A DNA stretch of 64,000 nucleotides from Rhodocyclaceae bacterium (lineage in GTDB: Bacteria; Pseudomonadota; Gammaproteobacteria; Burkholderiales; Rhodocyclaceae): the NCBI GenBank assembly GCA_020445745.1, contig JAGRGB010000090.1:1-64000 (forward strand), given 5' to 3'. Position numbers and translations under genes: made by a program. The notes below the pieces were generated by a model. The model was given only the letters and a program-made list of their open reading frames with translations. It had not been told where the DNA came from and searched no databases. Position 1 is the first letter of the stretch. Every line of letters starts with the position of its first letter. Shown in pieces: positions 53,729-63,012 of this stretch.

Positions 53729-56638
53729 ATGAGCATCACCCGGACTCCGACGCCCGGACGCCATCGGGCCTTCGTGCTCGGGGCGTGGCTGCTGCTCGGC
53801 CTGGCCTGTTATGCACTGGTCGCCATCGAACTCGGCCGCATCCAACAGGCTGCCCTGAGGGCGGCACGCGAGCGCGGGGCGACCCTGGTCGGCATGGTCG
53901 CGGCCGTGCACGAGTGGAACGCCCGGATCGACGGCGGGCATGCCGCATCGGGCGGCACGACGGCACTGCCAGCCCCTGCGGCTGCACCGCAGCGCACGAC
54001 GCCGACCACCGCAGGACATCCCCCGACCGCGGCCGCCCCGCCCTTCACGACTACGGACATCGCCCGGCGTCTGGTGGACGGGAGCGGCGCACGGGTCCGG
54101 CTCTTCGGCCTCGCTACGCGCCATCCGCGGGACGCGGCAGATGCGACGGCGCAGGCTGCGATCCAGGCCTTCGCCGAATCCGGTGCCGATGCCCGTGTCG
54201 AGCTCATCGAAGAGCAGGGCGCTCCAGCCTATCGCTACTATGCGCCGCTGCGCGTGGGGGAGCGCTGCCTCGGCTGCCATGGTGCCGAGGGTTACGCGGT
54301 GGGCGAAGTGCGCGGTGTGGTCGACCTGTCGATTTCGGCGCACGAAGCCCAGGCACGCGCTGCGGCGGACGCCCGCGCGACGGTGCTCGGCGGCCTGATC
54401 GGCTTCCTGCTGCTCGGCAGCGTCGGCCACGTCTTCCTGCAGCGCCAGCGCGCGATGCTGCAGCGGCTGTCGGTCGTCGCCCAGTCGCGGGCCGACGAGG
54501 TTGCGGTACGCAGCAGCGAACTCGCACGCCAGCGCGAGCGCTACCAGACCGTCGCGGAACTGTCGTCCGACTGGTTCTGGGAACAGGACGAGCAGTTCCG
54601 CTTCGTCGCGTTCTCGGGCGATCACTACAGCAAGGGCGCCCTGCCCACCGACCAGATGCTCGGCAAGACCCGCTGGGAGCTGGATCTGCTCGGCGTCAGC
54701 GCGGACGAGATCGCCCACCACCGGTCGATCGTCGAAGGCCATCGCGAATTCGTCGGATTCGAGTATCAACTGGTCAATTGCAACAAGGAGCTGCGCTGGT
54801 ACTCGGTCTCCGGCCGGCCGCAGTTCGATGCCCGGGGGGCCTTCATCGGCTACATCGGCACCGGCGTCGACGTGACCACGCGCAAGCGTCGGGAACAGAT
54901 GCTGCAGACCCTCACCGGCGAGACCGCGGCGGTGTTCGGTGCGGCATTCTTCGAGGCCCTGGCCGAGAGCCTGCGCAAGCTGCTGGACGCCCGCTATTGC
55001 CTGGTCAGCCGCCTGCCGGAACATTCCTCACTGGCGCGGGTCGTGACCCTCAGCGACGCGGCCGGGGAACTCACCCTCAGCGAATTTCCGATCGAGGACT
55101 CACCCTGCAGCTGGGTCCTCGATGGCGACATCTGCATCTTTCCGGACAGCGCCGACCAGGCCTTCCCGAAGTCCGCGCTGCTGCGCGAACTCGGCGCCAC
55201 CAGCTATGTCGGCGTGCCGATCGGCGCCGCCGGCGCGAGACCGCTCGGCATCCTCGCGGTGATGGACCCCGGGCCACTGCGGCTGGAGCGGGATCTCACC
55301 GAACTGGTGCGCATCTTTGCCGCCCGCGCGATGCTGGAGTTCGAACGCATGGATGCCGAGCACGCCTTGCGCGAGGGCGCCCGGCTGCTGAATCTCGCCG
55401 AGAAAATGGCCCATGTCGGGAGTTGGGAATTCGATATCGGCAACCGCTTGCTGCTGTGGTCGCAGGAGACCTACCGGATCTTCGGCGTCGACCGACGGAC
55501 CTTCGACTGCAATTTCGACAACTACCTGGCCTGCGTGCACCCCGACGACCGCGCCCTGGTCCGCGAAACCTTCGCGGCCAGCGTCGCCAATGGCAACGCG
55601 TTCGAACTCGAGCACCGCATCCTGCTGGCGGACGGCAGCGTCCGCACGGTACTGAAGCGTGGGGAAATTCGCGTCGGCGACGACGGGCGACCGGCCAGCG
55701 TCCAGGGCATGATGCAGGACATCAGCGAACAGCGCGAATCCGAGCAGAAACTCATGCTGGCGGCCAGCGTGTTCTCCGCCGCCCATGACGGCGTGCTGAT
55801 CACCGACCCCGACGGGAGCATCATCGACGCCAATCCGTCGATCTGCCTGGCCAGCGGCTACCAGTACCAGGAACTGGTGGGAAGCAATCCGCGCATCTTC
55901 CAGTCGGGCCGGCAGGATCGCGATTTCTACCGTGACCTCTGGCAGACGCTGGCGAAGCATGGCTACTGGGAGGGAGAAATCTGGAATCGCCGCAAGGAAG
56001 GGCAACTGGTGCCGGAGCGCGTCAGCATTTCGGCAGTCTGCGACGATCGCGGCGGCGTCACCCACTACATCGGTGTCTACACGGACATCTCGGAGCTGAA
56101 GGCGCATCAGCGGGAACTCGAGCGCCAGGCCAACAACGATCCCCTGACCGGCCTGCCCAACCGCCGCCTGCTGATGGACCGGATCAAGCTCGCGCTGGCC
56201 CAGGCGAAACGCGCCGGCAACCGGCCGGCGGTGGCCTTCGTCGATCTCGACGGCTTCAAGCCGGTCAATGACCGCTTCGGGCACGACGCCGGTGACGAAC
56301 TGCTGATCGAGGTGGCGCGGCGATTGAGTCACGCCGTGCGCGCCGGCGACACGGTCGCCAGGCTGGGCGGGGATGAATTCGTGCTGCTGCTGGTCGGCAT
56401 GACGTCGGCCCAGGAAATCGAAACCACGCTCGACCGGGTGCTGGCGCAGATCCGGCGGCCGGTAAGCATTTCCGGCAGCGACATCTCCCTCAGCGCCAGC
56501 ATCGGCGTGGCCCTCTATCCGCGCGACGGCACCGACCCGGAAGCCTTGCTGCAACATGCCGACGCGGCGATGTATGCGGCCAAGCACGGCGGCCGGGATC
56601 GCTACAACCCGTTCCGCGAAGGTCTCGTCGAATCCTGA
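53729..56638 (+). CDS. Membrane diguanylate cyclase with periplasmic haem-c domain, PAS, GAF, PAS, PAS
   Basis: A 969-residue protein. TM1 about 14-34, DUF3365-like periplasmic sensor with CLGCH haem motif at 180-184, TM2 about 218-240, PAS, GAF (about 395-520), two further PAS domains, then GGDEF with an intact GGDEF motif (880-884) and the inhibitory-site RAGD five residues before it. It likely synthesises c-di-GMP in response to a haem-sensed signal plus further PAS/GAF inputs. Confidence 0.92.
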   Translation: MSITRTPTPGRHRAFVLGAWLLLGLACYALVAIELGRIQQAALRAARERGATLVGMVAAVHEWNARIDGGHAASGGTTALPAPAAAPQRTTPTTAGHPPTAAAPPFTTTDIARRLVDGSGARVRLFGLATRHPRDAADATAQAAIQAFAESGADARVELIEEQGAPAYRYYAPLRVGERCLGCHGAEGYAVGEVRGVVDLSISAHEAQARAAADARATVLGGLIGFLLLGSVGHVFLQRQRAMLQRLSVVAQSRADEVAVRSSELARQRERYQTVAELSSDWFWEQDEQFRFVAFSGDHYSKGALPTDQMLGKTRWELDLLGVSADEIAHHRSIVEGHREFVGFEYQLVNCNKELRWYSVSGRPQFDARGAFIGYIGTGVDVTTRKRREQMLQTLTGETAAVFGAAFFEALAESLRKLLDARYCLVSRLPEHSSLARVVTLSDAAGELTLSEFPIEDSPCSWVLDGDICIFPDSADQAFPKSALLRELGATSYVGVPIGAAGARPLGILAVMDPGPLRLERDLTELVRIFAARAMLEFERMDAEHALREGARLLNLAEKMAHVGSWEFDIGNRLLLWSQETYRIFGVDRRTFDCNFDNYLACVHPDDRALVRETFAASVANGNAFELEHRILLADGSVRTVLKRGEIRVGDDGRPASVQGMMQDISEQRESEQKLMLAASVFSAAHDGVLITDPDGSIIDANPSICLASGYQYQELVGSNPRIFQSGRQDRDFYRDLWQTLAKHGYWEGEIWNRRKEGQLVPERVSISAVCDDRGGVTHYIGVYTDISELKAHQRELERQANNDPLTGLPNRRLLMDRIKLALAQAKRAGNRPAVAFVDLDGFKPVNDRFGHDAGDELLIEVARRLSHAVRAGDTVARLGGDEFVLLLVGMTSAQEIETTLDRVLAQIRRPVSISGSDISLSASIGVALYPRDGTDPEALLQHADAAMYAAKHGGRDRYNPFREGLVES

Positions 56639-56642
56639 TCGC

Positions 56643-56910
56643 CACCCCCTTCGGGCGGCCGGGCGGGGGTGCCTACTGCACAGCCCTCGCGTCGCTGCGC
56701 GGGCGTTCCGGGCTGGCTTTGCACGGCCAGCCCGTTCGGCGGGCGCGAAGCGGTGCTTCGCGAAACCCCCGCCTCACCCCCGAGGGAGGATGAGCACCCC
56801 CTTCGGGCGGCCGGGCGGGAGTGCCTACTGCACGGCCCTCCCGTCGCTGCGCGACACCCTCCCCGAGGGAGGATGTGCACCCCCATCGGGCGGCCGGGCG
56901 GGGGTGCTCA
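56643..56910. repeat. Three-copy GC-rich repeat cluster
   Basis: The unit CACCCCCTTCGGGCGGCCGG-GCGGGGGTG... starts at 56643, 56795 and 56878 (third copy shortened). Copies 1 and 2 continue with CCTACTGCAC(A/G)GCCCTC and CGTCGCTGCGC. A second block, CCCCGAGGGAGGATG, precedes copies 2 and 3. The stretch between copies 1 and 2 holds a 9-bp hairpin CGGGCTGGC/GCCAGCCCG (56709-56717 with 56726-56734). The repeats lie between convergent genes and run into the 3' end of the HDOD gene. Confidence 0.75.
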
Positions 56911-57772
56911 TTGCCGCCGCGAGACCGGCGATCTCGGCGACCTGGGCCTGGACCCGCCTGAGCATGCGCTCGAATTCGGCTCCGTCGATCTCGAACAGCG
57001 CCCCGACCTCCGCTGCGAGCGCCTCGGGGTCGGGCGCGATGCCGGCGAAGAGGCTGCCGAGATCGCCCGGAAACGCCTCCGTGACATCCGCGAGCCGGGC
57101 GAAATGCTCGGCCGTCGCCACCACGCTGGCCAGCGATGCCGGCGATGGCGGCAGCCGGTGGTGATCGCGAAACAACTCGACCAGTGCCCGTGGCAGCTTC
57201 CAGTAGGTCAGCAGCTCGCCGGTGATCTCGCCGTGGCCGCAGCCGAGCACGGAGGCCTCGAGCAGGTCGATCGTGGTCTCCTGGTCGATCGCCAGCGCTT
57301 CGAGGCGAGCCAGCACGCCGGGTTCGCGAAGCTCCGCGAACATGTAGCCGATGTCGTGCAGCAGACCGGCAAGATACGCCTTGCCGGGGTCGATGCCCTG
57401 CCGGCGCGCCAGTTCCGCGGCGACCACTGCGGTGGTCAGCGCGTGCCGCCACAGATGCATCCGCTGCTCTGGCCGCAGGCCCACCTCGAGCGGCTGCCCG
57501 ACCAGCGCCGCGGTACACAGCTGGATCGACCGGCGCAGGCCGATGCGCCTGATCGCCAGCGGCACGGTGCCGAAGCGCACCCGCGACAGGCCGAAGGCCG
57601 CCGAGTTGGCGGCGCCGATCAGCTTCGCGGCAAGCGGGGGTTCGCCATTGACCACATGCAGCAGATGCGACTCGGCATCGGCGTCCTCGATTTGCAGATC
57701 GAGCAGTTCGATCGCGTGCGGCGACAGCGACGGCAGCGCATCTATTGCGACAAGTACCCGGTTCTCGGCCAT
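56825..57772 (-). CDS. HDOD-domain protein with repeat-derived C-terminus
   Basis: A 315-residue protein. The HDOD core has AKLIGAANSAAFG, AGLLHDIGYMFAEL and LGCGHGEITGELL. The conserved part ends around residue 285. The last 30 or so residues (STPARPPDGGAHPPSG...) are translated from the intergenic repeat unit, so the original stop has probably been replaced by repeat sequence. It is the third HDOD gene in the window. Confidence 0.8.
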   Translation of the reverse strand: MAENRVLVAIDALPSLSPHAIELLDLQIEDADAESHLLHVVNGEPPLAAKLIGAANSAAFGLSRVRFGTVPLAIRRIGLRRSIQLCTAALVGQPLEVGLRPEQRMHLWRHALTTAVVAAELARRQGIDPGKAYLAGLLHDIGYMFAELREPGVLARLEALAIDQETTIDLLEASVLGCGHGEITGELLTYWKLPRALVELFRDHHRLPPSPASLASVVATAEHFARLADVTEAFPGDLGSLFAGIAPDPEALAAEVGALFEIDGAEFERMLRRVQAQVAEIAGLAAAMSTPARPPDGGAHPPSGRVSRSDGRAVQ

Positions 57773-57894
57773 ATTCCGGCGTAGCGTTGGTGTCCCAGTT
57801 GAACCCGGGTTTACGGCTGCAGCGGCCGGACCTGAAGCGTCATCGGCTGCGTGCCGGCCCTACAATGGGCGATCCCATACGGAGAGCCGAACCG

Positions 57895-58584
57895 ATGAGC
57901 GCAACCCCACCCGCCCTGCTTTCGTGCGTCGAGATCGAGACCGGCGAGTCACCCCGCCACGCCGTGATCTGGTTGCACGGCCTGGGGGCCGACGGCCACG
58001 ACTTCGAACCGATCGTCGGCGAGTTCGACACCGAGTTGCTGCCGCCACTGCGCTTCGTGTTTCCCCACGCACCGGCGCGGCCGGTGACGATCAACGGCGG
58101 CTTCGTGATGAGGGCATGGTACGACATCGTCTCGGCCGACTTTTCTGCGCGCCGCGAAGACCCGGCCGGGGTGCGCGAATCGGCGCTGCAGGTCGAGGCA
58201 CTGATCGCTCGCGAGAACGCGCGCGGCGTCGAAGACCATCACCTGATCCTCGCCGGCTTTTCCCAGGGCGGGGCGATCGCACTCCACACCGGCCTGCGTC
58301 ACCCCCGTCCACTGGCCGGCATCATGGCACTGTCGACCTATGTGCCGCTGGCCGACAGCTTGGCGGCCGAGGCGAACGACGCCAACCGCAAGGTGCCGAT
58401 CTTCCAGGCCCACGGCCGCTACGATGGTGTCATACCGCACGATTTCGGCAAGCAATCCGGCGCACTGCTGGAATCGATGGACTACCCCGTCGAGTGGCAC
58501 AGCTACCCGATGGAGCACGGGCTGTGCCTCGACGAGGTGCGCGACATCGAGGCCTGGATGTCGCGCTGCCTGTCCGGCCGCTAG
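57895..58584 (+). CDS. Carboxylesterase (alpha/beta hydrolase, EstB type)
   Basis: The protein has 229 residues from ATG 57895 with GGAGAG upstream. Catalytic triad: Ser in AGFSQGGAIAL, Asp in GRYDGVIP, His in MEHGLCLDE. The N-terminal oxyanion loop is IWLHGLGADGHDF. This is the type II carboxylesterase/acyl-protein thioesterase family. A TACAAT box at 57861-57866 may be its -10 element. Confidence 0.93.
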   Translation: MSATPPALLSCVEIETGESPRHAVIWLHGLGADGHDFEPIVGEFDTELLPPLRFVFPHAPARPVTINGGFVMRAWYDIVSADFSARREDPAGVRESALQVEALIARENARGVEDHHLILAGFSQGGAIALHTGLRHPRPLAGIMALSTYVPLADSLAAEANDANRKVPIFQAHGRYDGVIPHDFGKQSGALLESMDYPVEWHSYPMEHGLCLDEVRDIEAWMSRCLSGR

Positions 58585-58668
58585 TGGCCTGCCTGGTCAA
58601 TCAAGGGACATGACGAAGGTGATGCATCGGGCCTCGTGGCAAGGCGCGCGTCACAGCGATGGCTGGGC

Positions 58669-59349
58669 CTAGCGCACGGACGAGCAACGCCGCCACGGGG
58701 CGCGAGGCGCGCTTTCGTGTTCCGGCATTTGCGAAGCGCACCACCAGGATCGACCACGCAGCCGCAAGCCGAGCACGCCGAGACCGGCCAGCAGCATCAT
58801 CGCCGCCGGCGGCTCCGGCACCGCAGCCGCCACCAGACGGAAGGCAGCCGGCTCGAACAAGGTCCCTGCGCTGCCGACGGCCTGCAGCGTGCGGCCATCC
58901 CAGCTGCCCTCGTAGGCGAGCGGATTCGGCATCGACACGCAGGAGCAGATCTGGCCGGGCGGCGTCGGAAACGGCGTCGCCGACGAAAAATGCCCGGCGT
59001 CCAGCACCTCGGCCACCAGCGACTGCGCGAAGCTGCCGCGCCCCGCCGCGTCGATCAGGATGTCGGAGAAGCGGATCACGTCGTAGGCCGGCGTACCGAG
59101 CAGGTCGGCATCGACGTGGATCACCTCGACACGCAGCTTGCCGCTCAGTGCGTGCGTCGTCGGAACGGAGGGACCGCAATTGCCGGCGGAGTCGCAGACG
59201 GCGAACGCGGGCGTGATCGTGACCCAGCTCTGCGCCGGGTCCACGACGAGCCACGCCGGCGTCGCCGAGGCCAGCAACGGCAGCGACACGCCGAGAGCGA
59301 CTGCAAGCGCACGCAGCCAGCCGGCCGCAGCCCGTTCGAACGACATCAT
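58669..59349 (-). CDS. PEP-CTERM sorting domain protein
   Basis: The protein has 226 residues from ATG 59349 with GGAGG upstream. A signal peptide (LRALAVALGVSLPLLASA) precedes a beta-rich body. The C-terminus has the PEP-CTERM signal VPEPPAAMMLLAGLGVLGLR and a basic RLRGR. Normally the protein ends right there; here about 20 extra residues (WWCASQMPEHES...) follow. PEP-CTERM proteins are processed by an exosortase, which is not in the window. Confidence 0.75.
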   Translation of the reverse strand: MMSFERAAAGWLRALAVALGVSLPLLASATPAWLVVDPAQSWVTITPAFAVCDSAGNCGPSVPTTHALSGKLRVEVIHVDADLLGTPAYDVIRFSDILIDAAGRGSFAQSLVAEVLDAGHFSSATPFPTPPGQICSCVSMPNPLAYEGSWDGRTLQAVGSAGTLFEPAAFRLVAAAVPEPPAAMMLLAGLGVLGLRLRGRSWWCASQMPEHESAPRAPWRRCSSVR

Positions 59350-59562
59350 CGCGATCCCTCCGGAAAGTTCGCACCTGCATGCCGGAAGGCATGGGTAGCG
59401 CATTCTCGCCGATCCGCCGGACCGGCGCATATGACATGATCAATGATATTTCGCAATCCGCCGGACGCGCCCGATAGCGGCACCGGATCACCCGGATACC
59501 GCCATCGACCCGCCGCCAGCAGAGTAAGCTGCACACCCCATGGCAACGAATCGGGAGGCCCC

Positions 59563-59856
59563 ATGTGCCGCGTCCAACTCGTCAAACTGCTGAGCCTGCG
59601 CTGGTGGCTGGTGTTCCTGCTCGCCGGCTTCCTGTTCATGGCCTTCGGCGCCGTCTCCTACAACCTGTTCCGCTTGCTGCAGGCCAATATTTCGCTGTTC
59701 GCCGAGTACGGCGTGATGGTGATCGCCGAAGGCGCGCTGCAGCAACTCGTCGAACTCACCCTGCTGGGCTACGCAAGCCTGTTGCTGTGGCTCGGCTTCA
59801 AGGCATGCGAAGGCTGGCTGGTTGCGTCCCTGATGGATGAGCCGTTCCGTGAATAA
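59563..59856 (+). CDS. Small membrane protein
   Basis: The protein has 97 residues from ATG 59563 with GGGAGG upstream. Two hydrophobic stretches (WWLVFLLAGFLFMAFGAV and LTLLGYASLLLWLGFKACE) and a short C-terminus. No family was recognised. It precedes the bufferin-like cluster by 145 bp with its own stop. Confidence 0.55.
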   Translation: MCRVQLVKLLSLRWWLVFLLAGFLFMAFGAVSYNLFRLLQANISLFAEYGVMVIAEGALQQLVELTLLGYASLLLWLGFKACEGWLVASLMDEPFRE

Positions 59857-59898
59857 ATTCGCCCATGCGCTGTAAGTCCGCGAGACCCTGCGCGGTCT

Positions 59899-59916
59899 AG
59901 CAACACGAGCAACACG
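59899..59916. repeat. Tandem 9-bp direct repeat upstream of the bufferin-like precursor
   Basis: AGCAACACG occurs twice in direct succession (59899-59907 and 59908-59916), 85 bp before the DUF2282 gene start. Its position fits an operator or activator site for the cluster; no regulator is identified. Confidence 0.45.
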
Positions 59917-60001
59917 ATTTCGCCGGCAACCCAGCGGCGGCATCGAAGTCCGCTTCCGGCCTGTCGGCCGGCACCCCTGAAACCCGTACGGAGACTCAAC
60001 C

Positions 60002-60265
60002 ATGAACAAACGCCAGTTCCTCGTCGCCGCCGCCATCGCCGGCATCGCCGCTGCTGCCGCCAATCCCACCATGGCCGCCGATGAGGGCAAGGAGAAGTGC
60101 TTCGGCATCGCCAAGGCCGGCGCCAACGACTGCGCCAGCGCCACCGGCGGCCATGCCTGCGCCGGCCAGGCCAAGAAGGACAACGACCCGCACGACTGGA
60201 AGTTCGTCGCCAAGGGCACTTGCACCGAGATGGGCGGATCCCTCAAGGCCGGCGGCAAGGGCTGA
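60002..60265 (+). CDS. DUF2282 bufferin-like RiPP precursor peptide
   Basis: An 87-residue protein with GGAGA upstream. A signal peptide (about 1-25, [15 protein letters not shown]) precedes a short core with four Cys at 33, 44, 53 and 74, in [20 protein letters not shown] and KGTC. This is the DUF2282/BufA1 pattern. Such precursors are modified on Cys by the DUF692 enzyme and exported to bind copper or other metals. The following three genes complete the cluster. Confidence 0.85.
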   Translation: MNKRQFLVAAAIAGIAAAAANPTMAADEGKEKCFGIAKAGANDCASATGGHACAGQAKKDNDPHDWKFVAKGTCTEMGGSLKAGGKG

Positions 60266-60350
60266 CGAAGGCGTCCTCGGCGCGGCGCCCGGCGCGCCGC
60301 GCCGGGCCGCGGCCCTCGCCTTCCTCCCGGAACTGCTCCCGACACGCGAC

Positions 60351-61199
60351 ATGAACCCCACGACCAGACTGTCCGGCTACGGCATCGGCCTGCGCGGCTG
60401 CCACTATCGCGACTTTCTCGATCTCCGCCCGGCGGTGGATTGGATCGAGGTCCATAGCGAGAACTTCTTCGGCGACGGCGGCTGGGATCTGCACGTGCTC
60501 GACCGCCTTCGTGCCGACTATCCGGTGAGCCTGCACGGCGTCGGTCTCGGCATCGGGTCGGCTTCCGCCGAACACTTCGACGCTCATCTGACGTGCATCG
60601 CGCGGCTCGTCGCGCGCTTCGAACCGGCGCTGGTCTCGGAGCACCTGAGCTGGGCCGCGATTCCCGGACGGCACCTCAACGACCTGTTGCCGATGCCGCT
60701 GACCTTCGAGGCGCTCGACCTGGTCAGCGAACGCGTCGACCGGGCCCAGAGCCGGCTGGGCAGGCAGCTCCTGCTCGAGAACGTGTCTTCCCACCTGCGC
60801 TTCGCCGCCGACTGCCTGGAGGAGACCGAGTTTCTCGAGCGCCTGCGCCAACGCACCGGCTGTGGCCTGCTGCTCGACGTCAACAACCTCTACGTCAATC
60901 AGTGCAACCACGGCGAGGACGCCATCGCGGCGATGGCCGCGCTGCAGTCGGCGCCGGCCGAAATTCATCTCGCCGGCCACCTGGTGACCGAGGATTCGGT
61001 GGTCGACCACCACGGCGATCATGTCGCCGAGCCGGTATGGGCGCTGTACATGGCGGCAGTGCGTCGCTTCGGCGAGGTGCCGACGCTGATCGAATGGGAC
61101 ACCGACATCCCGGCGCTCGAAGTGCTGGTCGCCGAGGCCGACAAGGCGCGCGCCGCCGCGGCGCACGCCGTGGCAATGGGTGAGCTGTGCCATGGCTGA
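60351..61199 (+). CDS. DUF692 multinuclear non-haem iron oxidase (BufB-like)
   Basis: The protein has 282 residues from ATG 60351 (no obvious ribosome-binding site). TIM-barrel DUF692/MNIO family with predicted iron ligands in [45 protein letters not shown] and IEWDTDIP. These enzymes oxidise Cys residues of RiPP precursors. All key residues look intact. It is 85 bp from the precursor gene. Confidence 0.9.
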   Translation: MNPTTRLSGYGIGLRGCHYRDFLDLRPAVDWIEVHSENFFGDGGWDLHVLDRLRADYPVSLHGVGLGIGSASAEHFDAHLTCIARLVARFEPALVSEHLSWAAIPGRHLNDLLPMPLTFEALDLVSERVDRAQSRLGRQLLLENVSSHLRFAADCLEETEFLERLRQRTGCGLLLDVNNLYVNQCNHGEDAIAAMAALQSAPAEIHLAGHLVTEDSVVDHHGDHVAEPVWALYMAAVRRFGEVPTLIEWDTDIPALEVLVAEADKARAAAAHAVAMGELCHG

Positions 61200-61983
61200 C
61201 GGTCTCGCGGCGATCCAGCGGCGCATGGCCGACGGCCTGCTCGATGGCGGCGCCGACCCGGTCGAGCTGTTTCGTGGCCCGCCGGCGGCCTGCGCGAGGC
61301 GCCTGGCACTGTACCGCGGCAATCTCACCGCCAACTGGCAGCGTGCCCTGGCGGGCGCCTACCCGGTCCTCGAAGCGCTGGTCGGCGAAGAGTTCTTCCG
61401 CGCGATGGCGCGGGAATACGGGCGCAGCCATGACTATCGGGACGGCGACCTGAATCGTTTCGGTGCCGCTCTCGCCGACTTCCTGGCCGGGTTCGAACCC
61501 CTCGCCGGCCATCCCTATATGCCCGATGTCGCACGCCTCGAATGGGCGCTTCATGTCGCCCATTACGGAGCCGACGAGGCGGCGATGTCGCTGGCCGAAC
61601 TGGCGGCGATCGCACCACAGTCACTGGTCGAAGCACGTGTCCATCTGCACCCCAACGTCGCGCTGATCGCCTCCCAGTGGGCGATCGGCCGCATCTGGCA
61701 GGCCCACCAGCCCGGAGCCGGCGTCACGCTGCCGTCCGATCCCCGCGGCACCAGCCGGCTGATCGTGTATCGCCCGCGCTGGCGCGCCGAATGTCGCGAC
61801 GCGGGAGCCGGCGAGTTCGCCGCCCTGCTGGCCCTGGCCAGCGGCGAATGCCTCGGCGACGCACTCGAGCAGGCCAGCGCCGCGCAGCCGGATTTCGACC
61901 CCGGCGACGCCGTGCCACGCTGGCTCGAAGAAGGGCTGTGGCTCGCCGCGACGCCCCCGACACGATACGGAGAACAACGATGA
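61192..61983 (+). CDS. DUF2063 partner protein (BufC-like)
   Basis: The protein has 263 residues from ATG 61192, overlapping the DUF692 stop by eight bases. Its N-terminal DUF2063 domain contains [18 protein letters not shown] and [14 protein letters not shown]. The family partners DUF692 enzymes and is thought to deliver the precursor via an RRE-like domain. The C-terminal domain is helical. Confidence 0.88.
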   Translation: MADGLAAIQRRMADGLLDGGADPVELFRGPPAACARRLALYRGNLTANWQRALAGAYPVLEALVGEEFFRAMAREYGRSHDYRDGDLNRFGAALADFLAGFEPLAGHPYMPDVARLEWALHVAHYGADEAAMSLAELAAIAPQSLVEARVHLHPNVALIASQWAIGRIWQAHQPGAGVTLPSDPRGTSRLIVYRPRWRAECRDAGAGEFAALLALASGECLGDALEQASAAQPDFDPGDAVPRWLEEGLWLAATPPTRYGEQR

Positions 61984-62441
61984 ATGCCGCGCTGCGCCTG
62001 CACCGCCTGACCACCGCCTTCGACCGGCCCTTGAGCGATTGGGGCGGATCCCTGCTGTCACTGGCAATACGACTCAGCGTGGGCTGGGACTTCTTCAAGT
62101 CCGGACTGACCAAGATCGGCGACTGGGACACCACCCTGTACCTGTTCGAGGAGGAATACCAGGTGCCGCTGCTGCCGCCGGAGCTGGCGGCGTGGATGGG
62201 CGCCGCCGGTGAACTGGTGCTGCCGCTGCTGCTGTTCGTCGGCCTGTTCTCCAGGCCCGCCGCGCTGGGATTGTTCATCCTCAACGCGACGGCGTTGATC
62301 TCCTACCCGGCGCTGTTCGAGTTCGAGTGCCCGGCCGCGGTGAAGGACCACTTCCACTGGGGCGCCCTGCTGCTGGTGATCACCGCGTTCGGTCCCGGCC
62401 GGCTGTCCCTCGATGCGCTGATCGCGTCACGCACCCGCTGA
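61980..62441 (+). CDS. DoxX-family membrane protein of the bufferin-like cluster
   Basis: The protein has 153 residues from ATG 61980, overlapping the previous stop (ATGA). Four hydrophobic segments, with the DoxX pattern LAIRLSVGWDFFKSGLTKI and LPLLLFVGLFSRPAALGL. DoxX proteins are regular members of DUF692/DUF2063/DUF2282 (gig/buf) operons, perhaps in redox or transport of the peptide or metal. It ends the operon. Confidence 0.88.
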   Translation: MNAALRLHRLTTAFDRPLSDWGGSLLSLAIRLSVGWDFFKSGLTKIGDWDTTLYLFEEEYQVPLLPPELAAWMGAAGELVLPLLLFVGLFSRPAALGLFILNATALISYPALFEFECPAAVKDHFHWGALLLVITAFGPGRLSLDALIASRTR

Positions 62442-62475
62442 CAGCCAGGCCGGGGACGGCACCGGCGGCCTCCGA

Positions 62476-62982
62476 TCAATCCACCGGCACCTGGATCGCC
62501 CGCGGCCGGCCGGGCTCGGCCTTCGGCAATTCGATGCGCAGCACGCCGCTGCGGTAGCTGGCTTTCGAGGCCTCGGCGCGAACCGCCACCGGCAGCGCCA
62601 CCGCCCTGCGGAAGCTGCCGTAGGCGCACTGCATGACCCGCCAGCGGCCGCTGCTGCTCTCGCGCTCGAAGCGTTTCTCACCCTGCACGACGAGGGTGTC
62701 GTCCTCGACCTGGATATCGAAATCCTCCTTGCTCATGCCCGGCACTTCGAGGCGGACGACGACGCGCTCGTCGTCCTCGAACACCTCGCCGCCGAGCATC
62801 GACCAGCTGCGGGTCGGCGTGAACAATCCGTCGTCCACCTCGTGCTCGGCCGGCAGACGGGTGTTCTCGTCGCTCGAGAATCGCGTCAAGGCGCTCGCCG
62901 CCGACTCGCGCAGGCGCTGCCAGCCGTCGGCCAGCGAGTGGCGCAGGTGGTCGATGCCGGTCCTGATGTCGTCGATCTTCAT
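62476..62982 (-). CDS. Hsp20/alpha-crystallin small heat-shock protein
   Basis: A 168-residue protein with a long charged N-terminus (about 1-60). The alpha-crystallin domain runs from FEDDERVVVRLEVPGMSKED to SGVLRIELPKAEP. It differs from the two other sHSPs by its N-terminal extension and the C-terminal PRAIQVPVD. It is the last of three sHSP genes on this strand, 30 bp after the second. Confidence 0.92.
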   Translation of the reverse strand: MKIDDIRTGIDHLRHSLADGWQRLRESAASALTRFSSDENTRLPAEHEVDDGLFTPTRSWSMLGGEVFEDDERVVVRLEVPGMSKEDFDIQVEDDTLVVQGEKRFERESSSGRWRVMQCAYGSFRRAVALPVAVRAEASKASYRSGVLRIELPKAEPGRPRAIQVPVD

Positions 62983-63012
62983 GACTGACTCCTTGCCAAC
63001 AGAAATGCTGCC

